From: Panorpa germanica | Lineage: Eukaryota > Arthropoda > Insecta > Mecoptera > Panorpidae | NCBI GenBank assembly: GCA_963678705.1 | Contig: OY783220.1 | Location: 7,213,001 to 7,277,000 of the forward strand | Length of the DNA: 64,000 nt | Direction of reading: 5' to 3' | Shown: piece by piece, positions 33,908-44,885 of the stretch | Numbering within the stretch: position 1 is the stretch's first letter | How the letters are laid out: every line of letters starts with the position of its first letter | Translations under genes and position numbers: made by a program | The notes under the pieces: generated by a model | Seen by the model: only the letters and a program-made list of their open reading frames with translations | Database searches by the model: none | What the model was told of the DNA's origin: nothing

Positions 33908-34435
33908 GCGAATAGCCTATGTTTCCTATAGATTAAAAGTGTGCCCAAAATGTGTGCGAGAGAGAAAGGTATATGTTTCTATTTGTACTCTATGCGCATG
34001 CGTCAAAAGTGACACCTGTCTAGATATCATAAATAAAAAATATGTAAGGAAATTATATTTCTTTAGTTGGTACAAAGCTCGTCTGTCGGTAAAACAGTGA
34101 CCGTTCAGTGAAAACATATACTCATGAACGCCATAGATGTCGCTGTAGAGATAACGGCCAACACAGTTGATATTTCTTTGTGGACAGAACTCACGTTTTA
34201 GTTATATGTATATATAGTTTATTTATTTTTATACATATCTACATCATTCTACATCAATATAATGTCATATTTAACAACTGTCACGTATTATATCTAGACA
34301 GCTCTGACTTGACAACTGTTACTTTCGACGCATGTGCATAGAGAACAAATAGGAACATATACCTTTCTCTCTCGCACACATTTTGAACACACTTTCAGGT
34401 CCAGCAATCACTCTCCATATATATATGCTCTAAGG
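33892..34435. mobile_element. MITE T, copy 1 (chimeric with repeat A)
   Basis: Long inverted ends: the left at 33939-34026 has ATGTGTGCGAGAGAGAAAGG, TATGCGCATGCGTC and CTGTCTAGATA. The right at 34290-34392 has TATCTAGACAGCTC, TTTCGACGCATGTGCATAG and CCTTTCTCTCTCGCACACAT. Its interior (34035-34198) is the first ~165 bp of repeat A, from GGAAATTATATTTCTTTAG to GACAGAACTC. The same A breakpoint occurs in copy 2, so T carried this piece before spreading. Non-coding. Confidence 0.75.
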
Positions 34436-36587
34436 GTTAATGCCGTTATCGCTGTTTAAACAATATATTTTTAGCATTTAGAAAATATATGCTATATACT
34501 CGTACATTATAAAGTGGACTAGATGCTTCCATATAAATTAAGTTGAGCAATTCTAAAAGAGAAATTTGATCCAACTTTTTCTATCAATGTAAATATCGAC
34601 ATCAAAACCGATAATATACATCGTATCGATACAGTATTCCTTAGGTGCTCATCCCAAAGGGTAAAGTGGTGGGGGGTGGCTTCTATGAGGCATTTTGTTG
34701 ATGTTTTTTATCGATACACGCGGTTTCATCTCCGATCCTTGTATGAAGTAAACACCCTACTGCATCCCTGCTAACTCAATATATTATTTATGTATTCAAT
34801 GTAAAGCTATACGAGTATATGCTGTTATCTTCGTCTACGGTTCATGGACCATCCGCCCACATCAACCGCCCACCCCTCTACACCCCTACCCGCAACATAC
34901 CAAATAAGATTAAGACGGCAGATGCCCTAATGTGATATGTTGGTATGGTATATGTGTTCACCTCGTAGCAATCACTGCGAACAATGCTGCCATCTCGCGG
35001 TTCCATGCAGAAAACACAAAGCAAAAGCATCAGAACATTAGTTTTGTATTTTGGTAACTGATAAAAAAATATATTAGATACACGGTAAGAATATTATGCA
35101 AAAGGAACGTTAGAAAAATTATGTTAATAAATTCGCAAAGGCAAAGCAAAGAATTTATCTAGTTACATTCAGCATCTATTGCAGATACTTTTGGGAAAAA
35201 ATAACTAAAAGGATTCCTATTTTAATTTTTCGTTTGTTGGAAATTAATGAATGGAAATTTAAAGAAGGTTCATTCATTTGTAATATTTAAATTTGTGTAT
35301 TTAAATTTATATATGACGAGGGTAAACACTAGTATTTTATAAATTTAAACTTAATTAAAAAAAATATATGAAATAAAATAATGATACTAACCATCGATTT
35401 CTATAATTTTTGTTACAAATATTAATTAGCTTATGTAAAGTAAAACATGTCTTTTATTTATTATTTAGCACCCAAAGATATATCTTTATTCAACGAAATC
35501 TAAATACCAAGTGAAGTAAAATATTATAAACTACAAATATATCACCATCTATCTCTCTCTAAGTCATAATTTCATATTCATCCCTTAACAATATAATTTA
35601 TTTCTTACACCCATAGCACGTATTGAGAAATTCCTTTTGATCATCTTAGGTTTAAAAAAGGTTTACAGAGTTTGAATTTCATAAGACGATAGGATCATGA
35701 TTTTCTTTAGGACCAAGGGAGGGCCATATAATTATGTTTAAGACGAAACGAGGTTTACTTTACTGTATTTAGTATGAAAAGAGGTGGAAAGATCTTTTTT
35801 CGGATCAGGATAGGTCTAAAATTTCGACTCGGGCAGTCATCACAAAGCTCTGATATTACCTTAAATAAACTGAACAAATTTATAAGAATATGGTTAATAA
35901 GTACAAAGAAGTCTTGAAGAAGATAAGTTTGTAAAACATATTGCAAATATTTTTACGACTGACTGCAGAATATTATACGTGCCGGTCGTTGAACACGCTT
36001 CACTGGATACAGAACTAAAGGTGTTAATCTGTTAAAATATATTCCGATATAAGACAAAGGTAAGAAGTAACAACACAAACACACACACAGACAGAAAGAG
36101 AGAGATGCATATACCGATACGTGCACAAACAATAAAACAAAAAGTACAAAAAATAGTTTTGCACAAAATTACAATAATTCTCATGAAAAGTTATAAAAGT
36201 ATATTCTTCTTATATTTAGTTTAAAAGTTTAGATAAAATATTGATATATGGGATTATTTTTAGATCTATAAGATAATTTAATTTCTCCACAATATTATAA
36301 TATAAATATCACACTGAAGTTCTATGTCAAAGAAGTTTCACTTCAGTAGTGCATAATAATATCAAGCAAAATATTGTTATCTTCTGCGCATTGCTGTTTA
36401 AAGTTAAGCTTTATTAAATAATAAAAAAATATTACTTTCGGTTCAAACTATCATAAAACTTTGTATAAAAGACCTTATGCAGGATTAAAGGATTACTATG
36501 TGCCCAAGTAGATAATTATCTTGCAATGCAGTTTTACACTTACTAGCTTACACCTACTTTATAATAATGTTACATTGCGTAAAGCCT
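34436..36587. other. unassigned DNA
   Basis: Contains the minus-strand G-quadruplex motif at 34869-34891, an ACAC/AGAG microsatellite near 36073-36105, and a G-run near 34666-34679. No frame with recognisable content. Confidence 0.5.
34869..34891 (-). other. canonical G-quadruplex motif
   Basis: On the minus strand: three G, TA, four G, a six-base loop, four G, one base, three G. All loops are 1-6 bases. Confidence 0.8.
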
Positions 36588-36745
36588 CATTCCCATTCAC
36601 TGTTTTGAGATTTAATTTATTGTTTTTATTTAATATAGTATTCTAGATTTCAGGTTTTCGTTTAAGCATTCCTTTTCACATTTGTGTTTTAATTTAAGTT
36701 TAGTTAATTTAGTTGGTGAGTATGCATCGTTAGTAATATAAATTA
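36588..36745 (+). repeat. element B, left-half copy
   Basis: CATTCCCATTCACTGTTTTG, TTAAGCATTCCTTTTCACAT and GTTTTAATTTAAGTTTAGTT match 8653-8805 collinearly. The right half is missing. Confidence 0.65.
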
Positions 36746-36859
36746 ATTCTTTTGTTATGCGACTACTTGCACTTCTTGCCTTATAGTAGTAGTCTTTCCC
36801 AATAATTAGAACCTAGTACATATAATTGACAGAAACAGAACATCTAAAAAAGTACTGAA

Positions 36860-37012
36860 AAGAAATTCAGAGGATACAAGAGTGAGTAGGAGACACAGGA
36901 CGAGATGGAAAGAGTAAGTAGAGGAAGACTTAAAGAAAATGAGTATGGTAAATTGGAAGAAATGGAGGTCAATAGGTAAGAGATCAGTGCTCTAGCGCAA
37001 GATGATGATTGA
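36860..37012 (+). pseudogene. LINE ORF2 tail fragment, family S
   Basis: One frame reads RRHRTRWKE, a stop, then VEEDLKKMSMVNWKKW. This matches the RR.R.RW...VEEDL...G..NW.. tail of many LINE-type reverse transcriptases. It is the best-preserved reading of this tail on the plus strand. Two stops (in WKE*VEED and near the end) show it is dead. Confidence 0.6.
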
Positions 37013-37249
37013 AGTAGTGGTTTTCGCTTTTACTTCTTTCTCTCTATATAGCTGTTATCCATCCTTCCTACTCTCTTTTTCTAAGACTTGGAAGTTACCT
37101 CATTCTTTTTCCCTAATGTAAATCATGTTCAGACATGTCTGCTACATTGAAGTTAAATACAAATATAAAATATAAAAGCAAATACATATTAATGTGTCCA
37201 ATAGTATAGTAAATAATATTTATTACATAAAAATATGCATTAAAAGAAC

Positions 37250-37500
37250 GAGGGATCTCAAGAATAAAATCATTAAAGTATAAGTTCCTGTCAGAAACGG
37301 ATGTGAACGTTGAACAGTGAATGCATCACCGATCATCGTACCGGAGAATGGATGGACCATTGGACAGACCAGATGGAGAAGATAGCAGCACCGTGGATAG
37401 CGCAGAACGCTCTGAAACGAACACGACACAATGCCCTGTGTGAATCGTCAATGGTGATGATGCACAGGTGCGAGATTCAAGTAAAAAATAACCGTGTTTA
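37250..37500. other. GC-richer pocket, possible exon or repeat
   Basis: Clearly less AT-rich than its surroundings and open on both strands: 63 codons plus from 37310, 68 codons minus from 37429. The plus reading includes WMDHWTDQMEKIAAPWIAQN; the minus has a TTCGTTTCAG acceptor-like word. Neither product is recognised. It could be a host exon, a decayed element or chance. Confidence 0.3.
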
Positions 37501-37950
37501 GAAAGATATTAATTATGTTTGATTTACAAGTTCTTTGGTATAAATAACACTACAATACAGATTGATTTGTTATAGATCTAGTATGTAAAATAAGTTTTAA
37601 AAAATTCTACAATTAATCTGATAGACATCAGATATTTTATTAATATGCATAAACACATATCCTTGAAGATTATGTGACCTTCTAATAGGAAACAAGTTAT
37701 ACTTATGATGAAATCGTAATTTTATATTTCTGTATGGAAGCATATTTGATTTGATTGATAAAATTTGCATTGGTGAAGGCTTTGATGAATTTAATACTTT
37801 ATTTCCTGGGAAAAGAAAATGAACTTTGACTGGTGGTGGCGGGTTTTCTCGGACGGTAATATATACTTTGCAAATGTATTTATTAAACGTCGGAAAACTA
37901 ACCCTGGTCGTAAATCATTAAAAGACAAATTAGGTCTCAGTCGTTTATTT

Positions 37951-38686
37951 AGAGCATATATATAGAGAGTGTGAATAGCCTAGGTTTCCTATAGATCCTA
38001 TAGAAAAGTTGTACTGAAATGTGTGTGAGAGAGAAAGGTATTTGTTCCTATTTGTTCTCTATGCGCATGCGTCGAAAGTGACAGCTGTCTAGATATAATT
38101 TTTTTTAAATTTTTTTTTTATTTATTAAGCTTTGGTTTATTCAGCCTTCTTGCTGTTTTAAAATATAAACAAGTATTACATTTTATAATACATAAAAATT
38201 ATTTATAATATATAGATATATTATAATATATTTATATATATATATATTATAATATCTAGATATAATAAATATTAATATTCTATTAAGATATAATAAATAA
38301 AATATATGTAAAGAAATTATATTTCTTTAGTTGGTACGCAGCTCATCTGTCTTTAAAACAGTCACTGTTCAGTGAAAACATATACTCATGAACGCCATAG
38401 ATGTCGCTGTAGGTATAACTGCCAGCACAGTTGATTATTGGAGTGAACAGAATTCTCGTTCTTAGTTATATTTATAATTATATATAGTTTATTTATATTT
38501 ATACATATCTACATTATTCTACATCAATATAATGTCATATTTAACATTTGTCACGTATTATATCTAGACAGCTCTGACTTGGCACTGTTACTTTCGACGC
38601 ATGCGCATAGAGAACAAATAGGAACATATACCTTTCTCTCTGGCACACATTTTGGACACACTTTCAGTTTCCAGTCCATATTATCT
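37951..38686. mobile_element. MITE T, copy 2, with a retroposon insertion
   Basis: The left inverted end is at about 38015-38096 (AATGTGTGTGAGAGAGAAAG, CTATGCGCATGCGTCGAAAG). The right is at about 38559-38654. The interior A piece is at 38310-38460. An extra 156 bp at 38099-38254 is bounded by TCTAGATATAAT on both sides. Outermost GAGCATATATATA at 37951 is the inverse of TATATATATGCTC at the right end of copy 1. Confidence 0.75.
38099..38254 (-). mobile_element. retroposed insert with 12-bp target duplication
   Basis: TCTAGATATAAT stands at 38087-38098 and 38255-38266. The insert opens with T-rich tracts (an A-tail on the minus strand), followed by AAGCTTTGGTTTATTCAGCC. Then comes AT-rich sequence. 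T copy 1 lacks it, so it is a later insertion. It may be the 3' end of a LINE like family R. Confidence 0.7.
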
Positions 38687-38689
38687 AAG

Positions 38690-39284
38690 GTCGTTTAGAC
38701 GTGCATTTCTGTACTATTATTTGAAGCAAGCTTTTAAAAAGAGAATCAACAATTTATTTGCAAATACTTATTTATAAAAATTAATTTTTGTACACAATTA
38801 TTATTTTTGTACACAAATTGTTTTAAATATATTTAAAAACTAAGCACGGTGAAAACCTATTCGATACCGAACCAAGAAAGTCTGGTTGTTACTTAACCGA
38901 CCTATACGCATACTTAACCGACGTTGGTTTTCTGAAATGCAAAACTGCTCGTGTAAATGCAGTATTTAATTAAATTTACTTGTTACTTGTTACACCTAAT
39001 ATAAATTTCTAAATATCATTTGATTTCAACAAATTGGCAAGTGTTTTCAGTTGCTATTTGGAACTAACTCTATAAATTTAAGATGAGCGTTCGATCTGTA
39101 GAATACCTGACTTCTTTTTAAGATATAATACAAATACATTGGCATTGTTACTGTGTTGTTAAGAGAAATTGTTAATTCGTGTTGAAAGAAAATCGTGAGT
39201 AGGCGTTACGCTTAGTTATCTTAAAAATCCACACATATCATGGGATAAATATGTATAATATATTTAATGTATATAAATTATATA

Positions 39285-39358
<74 letters not shown>

Positions 39359-40160
39359 CATTTGATAATCATAAAAACCAATAATATGCTAGTTAACAAA
39401 AAACAGAGTACAGTTTTTCTTTTTATAAGTTTTAATTTAAGGAACATACTATCAATACTAAATTAAACTATTACTATGAGTATAAATTAATAACAAAAGT
39501 GAGAATAAAGTGGGCAACACATATCAATTAGAAGAATAACTAAACCTATGCCCAATCCATGTCGTTTGCGCGTACAATTAGGTGTCACCCGGCGCCCAGC
39601 GCCCGCGCTCGACCCATTCTTGATAATTAAATAGAAATAACAAGTATATACTTGTCCACACAAATGTTTGTCCTCTGCATGCGGTTACTTGCACATGGGT
39701 ACACATATTACCGACGGCGCAACATTAGATGACATCATTTTTTCTGTTTTGTTTGAGGTCACCTCCATTACAAAACATTTTAGATTCAAAGATAATCAGG
39801 TGCCAGTCCCGTACAGGTCTGACGCTTAAAACGACTAAAACAACGTGTTCGGAGTATAGCTACATAAAACATATAACAGACGTAAATATATATCATATTA
39901 CAGAAGAACTATTCATGTCCAGTGTTAAATCGTATTATTGGTGCTATACTTTTATATATTATTCACGTTTTTTAATGGTTTGAATAACTTCCTGGGTTCA
40001 CAGACCTTCTTTGATAGGTGTTGCTAGTTTATATTGTAGATACTTAGTATATAGTTACGTTACTATACTATAACGCGAGTTCCTATAGTGCAAAATCATA
40101 CAAAACAACCAAAATATTAAAATGACTGATTTTCCTCAAAAAAAATTTCTTTTTTTCTTT
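38690..40160. other. unassigned DNA with (TA)n and a small GC patch
   Basis: The (TA)n array at 39287-39356 is listed separately. A GC-rich patch at about 39584-39616 (CACCCGGCGCCCAGCGCCCG) stands out; it may be part of an exon or an old element, but no frame is recognised. Confidence 0.45.
39287..39356. repeat. (TA)n microsatellite
   Basis: About 35 uninterrupted TA units. The Tyr-Ile repeat frame across it is an artefact. Confidence 0.97.
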
Positions 40161-40167
40161 CCTTCCT

Positions 40168-41086
40168 ATTCCTGACTTCAATCGAATCGTAAACTCTTCT
40201 TCTTTCCGTAAAAATCACTCGATTTACTCAAAAGTGCTATTCCTGAAAATTTTACGAAAATTTACGAGCAGAGAATCAAGCAAAAAAACTATTTAGCTTG
40301 TGAATGTACGATCGAACAGTAAATTTTAATGATTTTTATTAGTTATCACTGTTTCAGGCAAGAGTATTTAGTAAAATTCGTGTTGTTTGTTTTATTTTTC
40401 TAGAAATGTCAAAAAAACAAATATTTGTTGAAGTTAACCTGAAATTTTTTATTGCGCTTTATATTAATTTAATAAAAATGACATCTCTAAGAAGTATGGC
40501 TATGCTTGAAGAAACGGAGTTAAATTATATGGAAAATGAAATACAGTTAAGAAAATACAACCATTAGAATCAGAAACTTATTTATAATAGAATATACTGT
40601 TTGTTTATTAACAAAATTGGAAATTGTATATTGTGTTTATTTTATTTTTTTAATCTATCGTAATTTAACAAACATAATGTATTCTAATATTCTATCAATG
40701 CATATAATTTTTAAAATTCAATTCAAATGATTAAAAGTTCTATAAAATTAATAAATAGGAGAATATATAAATTATTATTCAAACTCTGTATTCAATATTA
40801 AATTTGTACTATACTAAGATAAATGCTTCTTTTAAAATCCAGAAAAACAGTAAAAATAATAGTTTATCCAGATAATCATATACAACTTACAAAAAATATT
40901 TAAATTAATTTAAATTTTCCGCATTTTGCTAGTCTACAAAACGTTTTACACAATATATTCAATCGAATGGAGAATGTTAGTTTCGATCGTATTCAGGAAT
41001 AGTGTTTACAATTGTGATCGAATCTTACTTCACTCGTTTCGATCGAATCTGTTCGATTGCGAACATTGCTCGCAAAATTCAGGAAT
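40168..41086. mobile_element. possible inverted-repeat element O
   Basis: ATTCCTGA at 40168-40175 faces TCAGGAAT at 41079-41086. Extra ATTCCTGA/TCAGGAAT pairs lie just inside (40231, 41002), and TTCGATCG-type words lie next to the ends. A small relative with the same ends is at 63204-63331. An internal plus frame near 40480 (MTSLRSMAMLEETELNYMEN) is short and not recognised. Class unknown. Confidence 0.4.
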
Positions 41087-41089
41087 GGG

Positions 41090-41235
41090 ACCCCAGAGAG
41101 GTGAAGACTTAAAACTCTATATCTCCGACAGTTTTACTCTAATCGACTTTAAATTTTTTCACAATAAACTTAATATGTTGTACATTAAAATAAATAAATT
41201 TAAAAAAATGAAAAAAAAAGTTGAAACCTTACCCC
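41090..41235 (+). repeat. repeat E, right-third copy
   Basis: CCAGAGAGGTGAAGACTTAA, TATATCTCCGACAGTTTTAC, and AACTTAATATGTTGTACATT, ending AAAAAGTTGAAACC. It directly follows the right end of element O. Confidence 0.7.
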
Positions 41236-43189
41236 CACCTCTTAAAGCTCACAAAATGAAAACGCAGGTAGCCTTCTTTCGTACACTTATTGATTCTGAA
41301 TATATTCCAAATTAAAATTATAGCAATAAATTTTCACTAAATCATTTTCTTAATGAATTTCAACTATTTAAAATAATGACTAACATTAATTTCATGGCCA
41401 TTTAAATTCTAATATCTTCTGTTAACTGCTATTGATAAAGATTAATATTTTGCAATATCATTAATTAATAAACCTTGCTATTAGTATTTGTTAATGGAGT
41501 CCCATTATCTTTTCGAAACTATTATTTATAATAATAGTTTATTTCATATGTGATATCTTAATTCACTGAGATATTATATTAGGCGAACGATCTTATTTTT
41601 AATGAATAAAACAAGTTTCTGTATCCGTTGCAGTGTTAGAAGTGTTGGAAGTGCTGGCAGTGTTGTAATGTAGCATTTGGTTGCTTGGCTCGACTTGGCT
41701 TCGTTCTTAATCTTTCCATCGCTAATTAATCTACAATGTGAACGTTTTGGGTCATTCCATACGTTTATATTTTTAATGATTTCAGAATATCTAAAAATAG
41801 ATATTTTTGATCAAAATTATTTTAATTAATATACGTAACATTCTTTACATTTATGTAATTAAAAAATATGTTCATTTCTTATCAATTTTGCGAAAATAAT
41901 AAGTATATTAAAAACAGGTGATGGTTAAATATGGAAAAACAATATCTGTGCCCGATGTAGCCGAGATCATAACTGGACAAGGGGTTAACATATAATTTTT
42001 TTAATTTTATGAGCCTGTGTCTTCATTACTATAAAACTATACTATAGACAACAGTATATGTCCAATCATTTTTTTAATAAGTCGCAATATTTTTTGTCTT
42101 GGTTTTGACTTTTTAATCTATAGCTTTAATGGTATCAAAATTTATTAAAAAAATCACTAATAATTCTATACAACAGAGTATAAAGAGATGCATACTACCT
42201 CGAGTAAAACATAAGGTTTTGATAATATAAAGGTCTATTCGAGTAATCGTGTGACGTCACAATATGGCTGAAATTTAAGCGGGAAAACAGAAATTCAAAT
42301 TTTAAATAGCCACATATATCTCAGACTACTTTTGAATACATATTTAAAAAAGTTCCATGCTCTCACCCATGATGTCGTCTTTAATTATTTTACAATTATT
42401 ATACTTAGCAGAGTTGTTATATGACAATGGGTAAATTTGAATTTAGGGCTCCTTGATTCTAATTTTATTCTACAGGAATGATTTTCAAAAAGATTGATTT
42501 AAGTGGGAGCCTAAAATCAATGTCACAAATTCTTTTTATATCGAACAATTTCGTATACATCTACTAGAAATTTCCACTAGAGTTTTTGCTAAATTTTAGA
42601 TTCCATTCTATGCCGTATAAAGTTGTCAAATATTCCATTTTAACTATTGTAAATTGTTATAGTTCCCAAATTATGACCTCAGTGTTTTTAAAAGTAAATT
42701 TGTTAAAGATTCTTTTGGTCCCACCTATTGAACCCCATTTTCGCATATATAATGTAAATAAGTAAATAAAGTAGTACAGTTAGGTGTGGTAGCAAAATCG
42801 TAAACTGCTTAAAGTTGAAATAATCTCATAGAGAAAAATGTCAATAACAATAACTACATATATACACATGATTGTTACACTGTTATCAAGAATTAAAATT
42901 AGCTCAGTATGCAAATGAGAATCACACTGAAGTGGCAGTTGTCGTAATATTTTCTAAGAAAAACATGAATCATCAAAGTATGTAGCAAACTCATGCATGT
43001 ACTATACCAAACAATTCTCTTTGTAACATTATCTATAAATATTTTATTATATCTTCATGAAATGATCTAAGTCTAAAAAATTATACGTTTCTTTTTCTTT
43101 TATTTGAAAATGCTTGTTTTACTCTCATTAATACATCTCGAATGTATGTAACAATTTACTTAATTGAAAGTTAGTATCCCGTAAACATT
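41236..43189. other. unassigned AT-rich DNA
   Basis: Includes a four-unit 9-bp minisatellite at 41631-41666. No gene recognised. Confidence 0.5.
41631..41666 (+). repeat. 9-bp minisatellite, four units
   Basis: CAGTGTTAG, AAGTGTTGG, AAGTGCTGG and CAGTGTTGT are contiguous variants of one unit. Confidence 0.8.
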
Positions 43190-43195
43190 TTGGGG

Positions 43196-43318
43196 TCACT
43201 TTAACATCATATTGAAGATGAAGATAAAGTTGATGCGATTTATAATTGAAGTGCAATAGAAGTGATAGGAAAGTTACAAAACAGGACACTTTACCAAATT
43301 GTTTACTGTGTAATATTT
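43196..43318 (+). repeat. repeat Q, copy 1
   Basis: Its reverse complement carries AAACAATTTGGTAAAGTGTC, CTGTTTTGTAAC, ATCAACTTTATCTTCAT and AAAGTGACCCCAAAATG, collinear with 50936-51180. Confidence 0.55.
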
Positions 43319-44329
43319 ATTCTAAAAGAGGTAAAAGAGTACCTCTTTAGAAGTTTTATGATTTGATATGAGTGTTAACTTTAACTCGACGCAGTTCGTA
43401 GTGTAGTAGTTCATCGTTAAACCATTCTAATGTAGAGGCTCTACATTTATAACTAATTCCTTTTTACGAAATTTTGCACTTCTATCAGAGAGCATAATAA
43501 TTGAACTAAAAATATGGTTTTGCTTCTTTACAAGTCAACTTTGAATCATTTAGTTTCAATGCTATAGGCATTTCTTAAAGAAACAGATAAATACTCGAGG
43601 ATTCTGCTGGATTTTCAACACAATAACCAACGAGTTAAGAAATTAACTACTGACCGTTGTAACTAGACATCTGCCCAACACTTTACTATAATTCCACGCA
43701 CATACCAAGATAATTTATACTCTCAACTGTATATCAATGTAAATTTACGAGTGTAGTAGTCAGTAGAGTGTATGTACCAGTGTACCACCATTACCATACA
43801 GCATCCACTATTTCAGCAGTCTCTCGACACCTTATCTCCATGTGTATGACATGTTAATAAATTGCAATGAGATAAAAAGTATCTGCATCGCACATTAGCC
43901 GAAGCGGGGAGCAAACACCCCAGGAAAGAAGGAGCAGGGGCGACTCTCTGCTTATCCAAAGCGAATGTCTTATGGAAAATGAAGTTAGCAGCAAGTGAAG
44001 ATGAAGCAATGGAACAAACTCCAAATTTATACATTATAGTTAAAAGTTATATTGATCTAAAAAAACTTTTCTTCTGCAGTACAAGTCGCTAATCGTTAAA
44101 TTAATAAAACTACTGAACGTGGCTGGATGTTTTGGGGGTTGCACATAAAATTGTTGAATGTGATGGTGATTTACACTAAATACAATTGTATCGACGTTGC
44201 GACGACCAGATATGTTTCAGACAGGCATGATTAGATAGGCTACAAAAACAATAAAGATATTTTTCTTGAAACAACTTTTCTTTCAGATTGTGTCACTGAA
44301 CACATACTGTGCAAATTCAATTTTATTGT
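43319..44329. other. unassigned DNA
   Basis: A GC-richer stretch at 43805-44035 is open for 73 codons on the minus strand. Its product (with CLLPASANVRCRYFLSH) is not recognised. Confidence 0.4.
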
Positions 44330-44340
44330 AAACCTATTCT

Positions 44341-44394
44341 TTTTTTTTTTTTTTTTTTTTGTTGGTGCATCAACTTTTAGAAGTTATTAGCACA
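44341..44394 (-). mobile_element. retroposon J, 54-bp insertion with 11-bp duplication
   Basis: AAACCTATTCT stands at 44330-44340 and 44395-44405. Between them are 20 T followed by GTTGGTGCATCAACTTTTAG and AAGTTATTAGCAC. On the minus strand this is a short 3' end with a poly(A) tail, the product of target-primed reverse transcription with heavy 5' truncation. It proves that J is a retroposon. Confidence 0.88.
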
Positions 44395-44512
44395 AAACCT
44401 ATTCTTGTATGTCCATATGGCAGATTGCAATATAAATAAACGAAGTTCTGATTCCTGATTAATTAATATCTATAGTCGATTGGTGATTAAAATTATGAGA
44501 TTTATTTATGTA

Positions 44513-44885
44513 TATGTAAAGAAATTATATTTTTTTAGTTGGTAACACTGACCAGAGATATTACAATTGCATGGTAAGGTGAGCTAACGGTATATATTAA
44601 TTATAGCTACTTTCATTGTAGTGTGTGCCAAAGGCCAACACAGTTGATATTTGGAGCTGACAGAACTCATTGTGCATAATGTTATCTTATAATAAAATTA
44701 GATAAAAAGGAATTGACAATTTAAATAATAGACTTTAAATGTCGTTTTTTTGATTTCAGGTAAGATAGTATGATTTAAGTTAAACAGTGTAATTATTATA
44801 ATGTGTATGTAAATTACTAAAATAAAAGTCTTAGATTTCAGAAGCAACGTTTGATTAAAAATTTACAATTCCTAATAAAATGTGT
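44513..44885 (+). repeat. repeat A, copy 4
   Basis: Runs from ATGTAAAGAAATTATATTTT through GGTAACACTGACCAGAGATA, GCCAACACAGTTGATATTTG, AAAAAGGAATTGACAATTTA and TTTCAGGTAAGATAGTATGA to ATTTACAATTCCTAA. Nearly complete. Confidence 0.82.

Noticed and set aside
39251-39466. 71-codon frame with a Tyr-Ile repeat
   Set aside because: It is the translation of the (TA)n array.
40926-41315. 129-codon frame, the longest here
   Set aside because: It runs across the right end of element O and a repeat E copy, and has no protein signature.
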